From NCBI GenBank assembly GCA_036245805.1, contig BTRK01000001.1, positions 38,080,995-38,144,994 on the forward strand: 64,000 nt of DNA, written 5' to 3'. Source of the DNA: Pristionchus mayeri. Its lineage: Eukaryota > Nematoda > Chromadorea > Rhabditida > Neodiplogasteridae. Below are positions 12,773 to 23,508 of the stretch, piece by piece. A program made the translations under genes and the position numbers. Position 1 is the first letter of the stretch. Every line of letters starts with the position of its first letter. Under the pieces are notes generated by a model that saw only the letters and a list, made by a program, of their open reading frames with translations, searched no databases and was not told the DNA's origin.

Positions 12773-13850
12773 TTAACGCTGTCTCTATAAGAACGTCAGA
12801 TCTAGGTGGGGAAGTGGCACAATCTTTCAAAATCATCGCTAGAAGCTCATACTTGGTGGGTAGAGATATTACGTGTCCAATAAACATTTCCCAAAATCTT
12901 GATCTACCATTATCGATTTTTTCGAAAATTTTTATTTTTGATTTCAGGTCTGCATGTCATATACCAATCGAAAGAGCATGAAAAGTTATGCCAGAATCCA
13001 TGTTTTCAGATTCATTAGCCCTACTACATTCGAAAAATTAAAGAGAAACTGAAAATTTTCTGAGGTTTTGTATTTCATAAAAATTAAACACCATGTTAAC
13101 ACTTCTGGGACATCCTGAATTTTTGACATTTGGTGTGAAATTGCATAGGGAATTCAGATAAAAATATGCCGAAATGTAGAATTAGTGTGAACGTGCACTT
13201 ATCTTTGAAAAACTAGCACGCAATAACCGACGCAGGTTCGAATCCGCTCTGCTGCATGAACTTTTTGCCGAGCATTTCAGAGTAAAAATATTGTCGAAAT
13301 TCGTTATAACATCATAATTCAAGCATAGAAACAGATATAGACAAAAATAGGCAAAAATGGTCATCAAAAAGTTCGTGCAGCCGAGCGGATTCGAACCTGC
13401 GTCGGTTATTGTGTGATCGTTTTTCGAGGATAAGTGCATGTTCACACTAATTCTACATTTCGGCATATTTTTATCTGAATTCCCTATGCAATTTCACACC
13501 AAATATCAAAAATTCAGGATGTCCCAGTAGTGTTAACATGGTGTTTTATTTTTATGAAATACAAAAACTCAGAAAATTTTCAGTTTTTCTTTAATTTTTC
13601 GAATGTAGTAGGGCTAATGAATCTGAAAACATGGATTCTGGCATAACTTTTCATGCTCTTTCGATTGGTATATGACATGCAGACCTAAAATCAAAAATAA
13701 AAATTTTCGAAAAAATCGATAATGGTAGATCAAGATTTTGGGAAATGTTTATTGGACCCCTAATGACTCTACCCACCAAGTATGAGCTACTAGCGATGAT
13801 TTTGAAAGATTGTGCCACTCCCTCCGACGTTCTTAGGGAGACAGCGTTTT
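12773..13850. repeat. 1.1-kb palindrome with tRNA-like B boxes
   Basis: Arms of about 490 bp (12,773-13,268 and 13,363-13,850) flank a ~95-bp spacer. Each arm carries GCAGGTTCGAATCCGCTC, a tRNA B-box, in opposite orientations. No coding frame is evident. It lies in the Q1 upstream region, with no counterpart upstream of Q2. Confidence 0.75.
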
Positions 13851-13923
13851 AAAAAATATATATAATTTCATATATGATCGCAACATCTCTTGATATTTCT
13901 AAAATACGATCAGTTCGAAGAAC

Positions 13924-13929
13924 TTTATT
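13924..13929 (-). terminator. Poly(A) signal of the P-like 3' fragment
   Basis: AATAAA about 830 nt past the relic stop codon. The 3' UTR-like stretch 13,930-14,759 is nearly the same as 52,456-53,279. Confidence 0.45.
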
Positions 13930-14759
13930 AATAACTAACAATAACAAGATTACAAAGTTGGAAGGCGGTAACATTAGAATCAATTCATAAAAAAACAATA
14001 GTATGCCAGGGGCGATTGCTAGCTACGGTAACGGGGTGACAACATACAACAATTTATGGTTTTTTTCTTAGTGAATTGGGATGAAGTGAATTTGACGGAA
14101 GGGCGGTTGAATTTCACAGGAGTGTCGATGTATGGTAGGAAAGAGAGTGTTCAAAGATTAAAGATTAAGAGAATGAGGGTTGCAACTAATCAAAACAACG
14201 AATTCGATACTGGATGGTTTGTCTAAAACACAAAGAAGGATCATTTGCGAAAGATCAATATTTAAATGCACTTGAGATGAATTGCACAGTTTAAAAAGTT
14301 AGAAAATTAATAATAACAACAAGAGAATTATGCACCTAACTTCGTGAATTTGTAAACAGACGCGTAAATCAAAACAGCATGAAATGAGATTGCTCGAAGC
14401 ATGATCAAAATTACATAGAAAACGATTAAAGCAAAACATGAGTCAACTGGATATCATTAGGACAACACAAATGTCCTACTGGGGAATAACTGTGAAGAAT
14501 GCTAGCTTCTGACTACGTATTTACGTTAGAGTTATAAAGCTATGGTAGAACGGGGGTATGGGGACGATGGTTCGGGAATGGACACTGTAACAGCATAGGA
14601 CACTACAACTGCTCGGGAACTGTTACATAAATTGGATGAATCATTGGGAAATTGGGTGAAAAGGAAGGATACTGTAATCGAACTACAACATCATGGGAGT
14701 GGGGTCGTGTGGAAGAGCCTGGTACTGTGGAAGTATGGAAAAGGGGGGGGCGGAGCCTC

Positions 14760-17027
14760 TCAGAACTCCGGGTCGGGAGCGGGCGGCTTCTTGGCTGCGG
14801 GATCGGCCTTCGGCTGCGTCCGACTGCCGGAAGAGACATAAAATGAAAGAGAGAAAGACTAGAATTATGCTCCTTCATGGACGACTCCTCAACCACTTCT
14901 TTCTTACGCGAACCCACTCATATTCCCCCCTCCTCGGATATAACAATGCCCTACGGGGCCATAACTGTGAGCAATGCTAGCTTCTAAGTACGCATTTAGG
15001 TTAGCAGTTACAAAGCTACGGTAGCATAGGGACGGTGATTCGGGTCGAAGGGGAAGGATACTGTAATTGGTTCGATAACCGGGATTATAAAACTACGGTG
15101 GCGCTCACCCGTCGGCTCCTGCGGAACTTCCTCGTCCACGTACGCGTCCTCGCGTACGGGGAAGCCCGCGACGTGCGCGCGGTCGTCGAGTAAGTCGCGG
15201 AAGTGGCAGAGATGCGCGCCGAGCGTGTGCTCCGACCGGTTGTCCAGCCTGCAAAACACCTTCCATTAGACAATCAAAACAAAAACAGTAAATCAAAACA
15301 AAAACAACTTATTTTGGAAAACAACATCTTCTTCTGCTCGCTACCCCTAGACCACCTCCTCAACGCAACGTGGCAATCGTATCCCGTCCCTCTTTCGTGG
15401 TGCTACAGCATACCTCATCACGTCGGGCATGGTGAGCTCAAGGTTGGCGAGGGCACGTCGGATTGGCTCCAGGTCGCCTCTCCAAAAAGTGGATTCATGC
15501 TTCCACTTTTTGGAGGGGGCCCCCGGGAAAAAAATCTATGGGTAGGTCAAGACTAAGTACCGTACCCAATCGATAGTTCATCACCCTGTGATACCGTATA
15601 TTGTTACCGTACCCTACCGTAACCTACCGTAACCCTCACAGCTGCACGTGCCGGAGGCCACTTCCATGACCCCCTATTCATGCTTCGCATTTTTGGAGGG
15701 GGGACCCCGGGAAAAAAATCTGTTGGTAGGTCATGGCTAAGTACCGTACCCAATCGATACTTCATCACCATGTGATACCATATATGGTTACCGTAACCTA
15801 CCGTAACCCAGTAACCCAGTGGCCTCGATTATCGCAAATTGGCCTAATTTTCCAAAAGTCAAAGTACCGTACCCAATCGATAGTACAGTATCCCCAGATA
15901 CCGTATATAGCTACCGTAACCTACCGTAACCTACCGTATCCCCGGTAATCACGAATTAACTTTATTTTCAGAAAGTCGAGATACCGTACCCAATCGATAG
16001 TACAGTAAACCCTGATACCGTATATGGCTACCGTAACCTACCGTAACCCCCAGTAACCCCGATAATCGCGAACTAACTTTGTTTTCAAAAAGTCAAAGTA
16101 CCGTACCCAATCGATAGTACAGTACCCCCTGATACCGTATATGGCTACCGTAACCTACCGTAACCCCCAGTAACCCCGATAATCGCGAACTAACTTTATT
16201 TTCAAAAAGTCAAAGTAATTACCGGGGATACGGTAGGTTACGGTAGGTTACGGTAGCTATATACGGTATCAGGGGATACTGTACTATCGATTGGGTACGG
16301 TATCTCGACTTTCTGAAAATAAAGTTAATTCGTGATTACCGGGGATACGGTAGGTTACGGTAGGTTACGGTAGCTATATACGGTATCTGGGGATACTGTA
16401 CTATCGATTGGGTACGGTACTTTGACTTTTGGAAAATAAGGCCAATTTGCGATAATCGAGGTCACTGGGTTACTGGGTTACGGTAGGTTACGGTAGGTTA
16501 CGGTAACCATATACGGTATCAGGGGGTGATGATCTATCGATTGGGTACGGTACTTTGACTTTTTGAAAATAAAGCCAATTTGCGATAATCGAGGTCACTG
16601 GGCTACTGGGTTACGGTAGGTTACGGTAACCATATATGGTATCACATGGTGATGAAGTATCGATTGGGTACGGTACTTAGCCATGACCTACCAACAGATT
16701 TTTTTCCCGGGGTCCCCCCTCCAAAAATGCGAAGCATGAATAGGGGGTCATGGGGGTCGCCGCCACTGCTGGACAACTATGGGTAGGGTAGATCGTGAAC
16801 GAATACTCATTCAAAGTGGGCATCCTAAGTCGATTTCAACCTTGTTTTTGACACAGATAAAATAAGAGCGGAGTTGAGGATAAGTATACAATCCTCATGC
16901 GAGCGCGCGCTTACCTCAAGCGGGTAGAGCGTCGAGGCGGATAGCGCGCGGATGGCCGCGACGCGAGCGCCAACATGCGTGAGATGACCACCGAGGAGAC
17001 CGAGTAGGGCGAGTTGCGATTCGGTCT
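14760..17027 (-). pseudogene. Broken 3'-end fragment of a P-like gene between Q2 and Q1
   Basis: Remnants of the last exons are recognisable: final exon 14,760-14,827 (ends PPAPDPEF, stop at 14,760-14,762), exon 15,109-15,248 (NRSEHTLGAHLCHFRDLL, still open), a truncated exon from 15,414 to about 15,482, and part of an exon at 16,915-17,027. The pieces match P, not the adjacent Q2. Damage: the acceptor of the last exon is CTTCCG where P has CTACAG; a 13-bp deletion at 16,973 shifts frame; an inverted-repeat element interrupts the third exon near 15,482; and counterparts of the P exons at 54,405 and 54,607 are missing. It is best read as the duplicated edge of a segmental duplication, without coding function. 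Confidence 0.75.
15494..16750. repeat. TACCGTA inverted repeat built of ~118-bp tandem units
   Basis: Inverted arms (about 15,665-16,210 and 16,213-16,750) have ends ATGACCCCCTATTCATGC and its complement. Each arm is made of units with TACCGTACCCAATCGATAG, GATACCGTATATGGCTACC and GTAACCTACCGTAACC. A further partial end copy starts at 15,494. The element interrupts an exon remnant of the P-like pseudogene. Confidence 0.8.
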
Positions 17028-17314
17028 CCCAGGTCTCCCAGTTCAGTCCCATTAACGCGGTCTCCCAGTTCGACCCCATTCATTGAGGGAAAAGTCGCCT
17101 TCTTCGAGGCTCTGGATCCAATTCCTGAAGGTGTTGTAGAGGGGACATGTGTATCATAAACATTCTTCAGTAGGGTCTCCGAATCCTTCATCGTGGTTTA
17201 GAATAGAGAGAGGTAAATCAAAATATGTCGGAAGTGTGTGGCACCAGGAACATAAATTGCTTATGTACTAGAGCTTGACTGAAGTAAAGGGAATGGCGAG
17301 TTGTTTACTATAAA

Positions 17315-18440
17315 GGCCCATCACTGACAAGGGAACCGCAAAAGTACGCGGAAGTCAAACATAAATCTGAGTTGCCAAGTCGAAACTGACCACCGAGGGA
17401 GGTCCATTCCATATCTAACATCATTGGATAATTGTTTCCTAAGACCCGAATTTTAATTATTGAAATTTGTGAAAACTTTTGGTGGTTCCAGCCTAGCCTC
17501 GTATTCGATTTTTGGAAACTCACAGCCGTCAGCTCGAATGGCTCAGTCGGTAGTGTGCCTTCGCTTTTTGCAAAAGGTCAGGGGTTCAACCCCTGGCGCA
17601 GGAAATACTTTTTGTCTATTTTTTCCACCTCTCATTGACTTTTCCCATGACTGAATTTCCTCAATTTACATGATTTTATACTAATTTGAAAATCGCAATG
17701 ATTGATCTGGCGTCTCATTCAACACATACATAGGCAAATAAGCAGTGAAGATGCCATATTTTAATGTGACATAAGTAATTAAAATGACAAAAATAATGAT
17801 AATTTCACCAGCAATGCTTCCATACATTTCACAATAACGAGGTATCAGAAGATAATCCAGGTACAGCATATATCGTTATACATTTTCGACAAATAAGCAT
17901 TCCCTAGCATCCCTCCACAGTCCTCGCTACGAGGAGTGATCAGCTAGAGTGCAATTTCATCGTTTTGTTTCGACTGTTTTTGGGTTCGAATTCATCGTTG
18001 CTAATCGTGATATTGCTTCTTCACTGCTTATTTGTCTCTGTTTGTGTTGAATGAGACACCAGATGAAGCATTGAAATTTTCAAATAAGTGTAAAAACATG
18101 TAAATCGAGGAGGTACACTCAAGGGAAAAGTCAATGAGAGGTGGAAAAAATAGACAAAAGGTGTCTTCTGCGGCAGGGGTTGAACCCCTGACCTCTTGCA
18201 AAAAGCAAAGGCACACTACCGACTAAGCCATTCGAGGTGATGAGTTGCCAAGAATGAAATACGAGTCTAGGCAGGAACCACCAAAAATTTTCCCAAATTT
18301 CAATAATTAAAATTCGGGTCTTAGGAAACAATTATTCAATGATGTTAGATATGGAATGGACCTCCCTCGGTGGTCAGTTTCGACTTGGCAACTCAGATTT
18401 ATGTTTGACTTCCGCGTACTTTTGCGGTTCCCTTGTGATC
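17315..18440. repeat. Foldback element with tRNA-like sequence in each arm
   Basis: Arms 17,315-17,640 and 18,130-18,440 are inverted copies (CAAGGGAACCGCAAAAGTAC at one end, complement at the other). Each holds a tRNA-like stretch with A box TGGCTCAGTCGGTAG and B box GGTTCAACCCC. No proper acceptor stem is visible, so a tRNA-derived repeat is more likely than a working tRNA. Confidence 0.7.
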
Positions 18441-18544
18441 GTTATTCACTACGAACATGGGAAAACTAAAGTGCATTTGTGGCGAGCAGTGTAAAAACAA
18501 ATCCAGTGACAAAGACTTTCCCGCCAACCTAATATTAGAAAGGT

Positions 18545-18815
18545 AAAGAAAAGGTAAAGGTGCTGCCACGTCAAGCGATTTTTCAGTCGTAAACGACTAC
18601 GCTAGGTGGTGTAGTGCGGTGAGGCCGACTACTGCTAGGACTACGTATCCCTGCTGTCCAAAGTGCTTCTAATGAACGTTACCTTTCGCGACCGAGGTCA
18701 CTACCAATTTACCGACCCCGGAGGGATGGAGGGCTTGGTCTGCCCAGGCGGGGGATCGAACTCAGGACCCTTGTATGACGAGCGGCGCCTCACACCACTG
18801 CGCCACGCCGTTAGA
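18545..18815 (-). repeat. tRNA-derived SINE-like repeat
   Basis: On the minus strand GGCGTGGCGCAGTGGTGTGA (A box) and GAGTTCGATCCCCC (B box) head the repeat; the body ends with GGTAAAGGTGCTGCCACGTC. Related pieces are at 20,265-20,440 and 34,445-34,600. Confidence 0.65.
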
Positions 18816-19059
18816 AAGGATAATTCAAAACTTCAAGCGCTGAATCGCGCTTCAAGTTAAGCAAAAAATATGGAGAGGGGAGATAAATATTATTCACACT
18901 AATCGATACCTTGCCACTGTTGTTGTTACTGTTGGATGCCAAATTCTCATAGTTGTTCCTCGATTCAGACAACATCTTGATAGATGGATAGACCAACGTA
19001 GAGTAGTGAGATGCCTCATCTTCTGTTGGTTTCGATAGATCACTGAGACCAAGCTGGAT
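18811..19059 (-). CDS. Orphan C-terminal exon pair, copy 1 (unknown gene)
   Basis: Two minus-strand exons, 18,910-19,059 and 18,811-18,849, join in phase and end at TAA (18,811-18,813). The first is preceded by TTTTAG and followed by a GTATCG donor; the second follows TTGAAG. The protein piece runs IQLGLSDLSKPTEDE, ASHYSTLVYPS, then Asn/Ser-rich sequence, ending SALEVLNYPF. A diverged copy lies 2.4 kb to the right with the same splice sites, phase and stop, which argues for a real coding end. No upstream exon or family was recognised; the YSTL motif is only suggestive of a signalling tail. Confidence 0.4.
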   Translation of the reverse strand: MQLGLSDLSKPTEDEASHYSTLVYPSIKMLSESRNNYENLASNSNNNSGKVSISVNNIYLPSPYFLLNLKRDSALEVLNYPF

Positions 19060-19587
19060 CTAAAACGAATATGGTAGGGGTAGGGTTACTGTAGCAAATT
19101 TCGATCGTAAACTGGAATAGTGGATTGAGAGGGGGGCAGTCACCAGGGACACCGAGGGGTTACAGTAGCTCCCTCCTATCTCTAGGTACTGTAACCTTTG
19201 AAGGTGATGATGATACTGTAGCGTGGAAACTCATCTTGGAGCAGCGGTGATTAATGGTTACTGTATCCCAGGGCATGGGGTATCCGTAGCTTCGACAAAT
19301 TGGGGGAAACGTACCACTGTAGTTCAGAGTAGGAGCCAAGTGAGGACCGTCATAGAGGAAGAGAGGAGGGCAAATCTGCGAGAGGAGACTGGGTACGGGG
19401 GTTTATACTCGGAAGAATGAGGAAAAAAATGAGTGAGAGATCGAATAATTAAGGAGGCTCTACTCCTCTTAAGAGAACATCTTGTCTTCTGAACGACAAA
19501 CTTTCAGTTTTTAATGGTCTTTATAAAAAATTAAAGTGCAAACTTGATTAAAGAAAGCGGAGCAAAGGGTGGTGTGCGCCGTCGAGG

Positions 19588-20046
19588 TCTATCGTACATG
19601 TCAGCGAAATCAGAACGGCCACCGAGAAGCACCGAGAAATTTTCGGTTTCTGGATCTCTGCGAATACGCAATTTTAAAAGTCGTGGTTGTGCTCATATTT
19701 TTTATCATGGTCGATTTGCCGGAATCGACCCGGACATGCTCGGTCAATTATGGCTTGAAATCGATAAATCAAATACACAACATTTTGGTGCGATTACGGT
19801 ATTTTGGAAAACTCACCGAACTTGGTGAGCTTTCCAAAATACCGTAATCGCACCATAATTGTTTGTTTTCGATTAATCGATTTCTAGCCATAATTGACCG
19901 GACATATCCGGGTCGATTCCGACCATGATAAAAAATATGAGCACAACCACGACTTTTAAAATTGCGTATTCGCAGAGAGCCAGAAATCGAAAATTTCTCG
20001 GTGCCTCTCGGTGGCCGTTCTCATTTCGCTGACATGTACGATAGAA
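19588..20046. repeat. ~460-bp foldback element
   Basis: Arms 19,588-19,823 and 19,828-20,046 are inverted copies around GAACTTGGTGAG, with ends ATCGTACATGTCAGCGAAAT. It is missing from the paralogous segment near 22,040, so it inserted after that local duplication. Confidence 0.75.
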
Positions 20047-20264
20047 TCTCATCACAATGATCTATCGGTGATATTCCTTCCTTACCTGCACGTTATAAAG
20101 ATAACACATCACCTTTATTGTCATGACTCATTCCAAGAAAATGAGAAATCATGGGTGGCAACACAAGACAAATTATGCTTCTTTTTTCTTATGAAATTGT
20201 GAAGAATGTGACGTAAGGGTGGTTGAATTGCACAGGTGGGACAACAATGATTACATCTAACGGT

Positions 20265-20440
20265 GGTGAAGGTGATGATTACATCGCCCGTCAGGCGCCA
20301 CTCGCTATGCAAGGGACCTGAGTTCGATCCCCCGCAGAGACAAACCAAGCCCTCCATCCCCGCGGGGTCGGTTAATTGGTAGTGACCCCGGACGCGAAAT
20401 GTATCGTTCCCTAGAAGCAGAACAAAGTTCAAGTGATACC
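20265..20440 (+). repeat. tRNA-derived SINE fragment
   Basis: Contains CCTGAGTTCGATCCCCCGC (B box), a CCCTCCATCCCCGCGGGGTC hairpin and GTGACCCCGGACGCGAAATG, matching the repeat at 18,545-18,815 on the other strand. Confidence 0.55.
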
Positions 20441-20469
20441 CAGCTTTCTCAACTGTCTCCGCAAAGAAA

Positions 20470-20910
20470 TCCTCCGGTGAGAAATGGGGAAAAATAGAGA
20501 AATCCGCTTCCCCGTTCAGAATCTCGTTATCCACATATTCTTTCATCTCGTTTTCAGCCGCAATTCGTGTCGTATTCGCTCTTTCCATCGTTCCTTGCAA
20601 GTCATTGTCCACCATCAGTTGCTCTTGAGTATTTATAATTTCCTGTTGCGTCTCATACTCTTTGTATGTGGCGCTATCGTTATCGCACTTGTCAATATTT
20701 GCGGTAGAAGTCTCGTATGCGGTGACAAGGCCGTCCAATTTTTCAGAATTCGCCTGTGACAAATCGCGAATTCCTTTCATCCTCTTCTCCTACGCTATTG
20801 CGGCTTCCCATTCAGCATGCTTGGTTTCACTTGTCTTGTTTTCATTTGCTTCCCACAGTCCAATCTTTCTCTTGAATTCTGTTTCGGCCGCATCCAACTC
20901 TGCCTGCTTT
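20470..20910 (-). pseudogene. Degenerate coiled-coil gene fragment
   Basis: A minus-strand reading frame encodes a Glu/Lys-rich helical stretch (KQAELDAAETEFKRK, then WEAAIA, stop, EKRMKGIRDLSQAN and ETQQEIINTQEQLM). An in-frame TAG at 20,790-20,792 breaks it. It is intronless here and flanked by a tRNA-derived repeat on the left, so a processed or captured gene fragment is likely. The family was not recognised. Confidence 0.45.
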
Positions 20911-21260
20911 TTCTACACATTTATATCAGCAGACCGACGCGTGCGACGAATCTGCAGAGATGTAAACTTTTTAAAAAATATTTCGAAAAAAGAGTCAACC
21001 CGAAAGGAAATAAGAAAATGGTTGCAGAAAAGTAGCCTCCGCAAGGACTCTCAAGGTGACATTTGGCGAGCACGTGGTCACATGTGACCAAATCTATCGG
21101 TCTAAAGTAATTCATGTAGCTCACACCTCAATTTATCACTTACTGAACATATATTTTCATATTTGAGAAGGCCAGCATACTATATATCTAAAAGCTGCTA
21201 AAAAGCGTATGATGCCCAATGGTAGGTCACTCCTTGATTAGGGCATAACGCTACTTTCTA

Positions 21261-21505
21261 TTAAAACGGATCATTCAAAACTTCAAACGCTGAATCATGC
21301 TTCAAATGAACCAAAAAATATGAAGAGGGAGATAAATATCCTTCACACTAATCGATACCTCGCTGCTGTTGTTGCTGCTGGATGTCAAATCCTGATAGTT
21401 GTTTCTCGATTCCGAAAGCCGATTAATAGATGGAAAGATCAATGTAGAGTAGTGAGATACCTCATCGTCTGCTGTTATCGATTGATTACTGAGGCCAAGT
21501 TGGAT
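21261..21505 (-). CDS. Orphan C-terminal exon pair, copy 2 (unknown gene)
   Basis: Exons 21,359-21,505 and 21,261-21,299 repeat the structure of the pair at 18.8-19.1 kb. The encoded end is IQLGLSNQS, SHYSTLIFPS, SESRNNYQDL, and SAFEVLNDPF followed by TAA (21,261-21,263). Substitutions preserve frame, and the Ser/Asn tract changes length by one codon. Flanking non-coding sequence (21.2-22.2 kb against 18.8-20.2 kb) is also duplicated. Upstream exons were not found, so this may be a gene fragment. Confidence 0.4.
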
Positions 21506-22214
21506 CTGAAAGGGATATGGTATGTAACAAACTTCGATCGTAAACTGGAACAGTGGTCGGTGAGTGAGGTATCAGTCATCAGAGACGCCGAGGGGTTACT
21601 GTAGTGCCCACCAATCTAGAGGTACTGTAGCCTTTTGAAGGTAGTGATGATGGTAATGTAGCGTGGGAACACATCTATGGAGCAGCGGTGAGGAGGGTTA
21701 CTGTATCCCAGGGAACAGGGTTACTGTAGATAGAAGGAAGAAAAAAAGAAAATGTACCACTGCAGCGCAGAGTTGGAGCCAAACGAGGACCGTCATCGAG
21801 GGAGAGGAAGGAGGCCAAATCTGCGAGAGGAGACTGATCTGAAAAGGTGGGTTAATACTCGAAAGAATGTGACAGGCAAATTAGTGAGAGAGAGAGAGAG
21901 AGAGAGAGAGAATGATTACGGAGAGGCCTTCACGAAGGACAAAATTTCAATTTTAATGGTATTTCTAAAACAATAAGATGTAGGGAAGATATGTGAGCAA
22001 AAAAAGCGGAGCAAATGGCGTTGATGCACGGAGTCAAGATCTAGAATTTCATCACAATGCTCTATCGTTGATATTCCTCTCTTACCTGCACGTTATAAAG
22101 ACAACACATCACCTTTATTGTCATGAATCATTCCAGTGAAATGAGAAATCATGGGTGACAACATACAACAAGTGATGGTTCATTTTCTTAGGAAATTATG
22201 TAGATGTGAATATG

Positions 22215-22282
22215 AGATCATGTCGCCTATGATATATCAAAGGCGGTATGACGTCATCGTTCTCATCCGACGAAGTGCCGGC
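22215..22282. mobile_element. CRE-family MITE, partial, in Q2 3' flank
   Basis: Truncated copy: GATATATCAAAGGCGGTATG, TGACGTCA, then GTTCTCATCCGACGAAGTGCC. The left arm is degenerate. Confidence 0.55.
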
Positions 22283-22625
22283 TCACTTTCACGCGATAAA
22301 TGACAAACGTGCTGACAACTTTAAAGAAGGAGTCTCTGCAACCGCGCGCGGTTAGAGAAACGAGATGGCCACTCGCTCCTTCCCTGAGCTATTTCCCCTG
22401 ATGTCCATGGCTGGCAATCAGCTGAGTTGCGATAACTCAATTCAGCGCAGAGATAAAAATCGTAGAAATTTTCAGTCTCTTATCGTTGAGGAAAGCTAGG
22501 CAATGGCAATGAAATAGTCGAATTTGTAACTTTTAACTTTTACTTTTTGTAACTTTTAACTTTTTGTAACTTTTACAAACGCAACACTAATCACTACGCT
22601 ATCACAGAATTACAGTTCATTGAAC

Positions 22626-22631
22626 TTTATT
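22626..22631 (-). terminator. Poly(A) signal of Q2
   Basis: AATAAA on the minus strand about 880 nt beyond the Q2 stop, in the position of the P signal. The intervening sequence (22,632-23,508) is the inferred 3' UTR and is alignable among the three 3' ends. Confidence 0.5.
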
Positions 22632-23079
22632 TGAAACTATCAACAAGAGTAGACAAGGCGGTCAACGTGAGAATCAATTCATAGCAATAACAGTACAGGG
22701 ATCTATGGTAACAGGGTGACAACTGAAAACAAGTGATGGTTCTTTTTTCTTCGGAAATTGGGAGGAAGTGATGGAAGGGCGGTTAAATTTCACAGGTGTG
22801 TCGATGTATGGTAGGATGGGAAAAGTTCAAATATTAAAGCTACGGAGATTACAGAGTTTCAAAGCAACGGACTCGATACTGGATGGTTTGTATAAACCCA
22901 TCAAAAAAGAAAGATCATTAGCAAAAGATCAAAGATCGGTAAATGAATGCACTTGAGATGATTTGTCTAGTTAGCACAAGGAAAAGTGAGAAAATGTATA
23001 ACAACAAGAGTATTATGCACCTGACTTCGTTAATTTGTTGACAGACGCGTAAGGCGAAACAACATGAAATGAGATAGCT

Positions 23080-23138
23080 TGAAATGAGAAATGAGAAATG
23101 AGAAATAAGAAATGAGAAATGAGAAATGAGAAAATATA
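23080..23138 (-). repeat. (GAAATGA)n minisatellite in Q2 3' UTR
   Basis: Seven or eight copies of a 7-bp unit lie in the inferred 3' UTR of Q2; the P and pseudogene UTRs lack the expansion. Confidence 0.7.
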
Positions 23139-23508
23139 GAAATGAGATAGCGACAAAATTACATAAAAACGAGAAAAGGTAAACATGAGTCAACTCGGTA
23201 TCGTAAGGGTATAATGAATGAGGAATTGTAGCTTCTGACTACATATCTATGCTAGAGTTATAAAGCTACCGTAGCACAAGGAGGATAATTCGGTTCCAAG
23301 GGTAAGGATACTGTGATTGGTTCGATAATCGGCGAGTTCATATTAATGGTTCCGGGAACAACTGCATCACTTAGACGAATCATTGGTAAATGAGATGAAA
23401 AGGTTACTGTAATCGATAAGGGGTATCATTCTGAGGGGGAATGGAAAAGAGTCTGGTACTGTAGTGGTCAGCTCTGTAATAGGAGTACGGTAAAGGGGGC
23501 GGGGCTTC

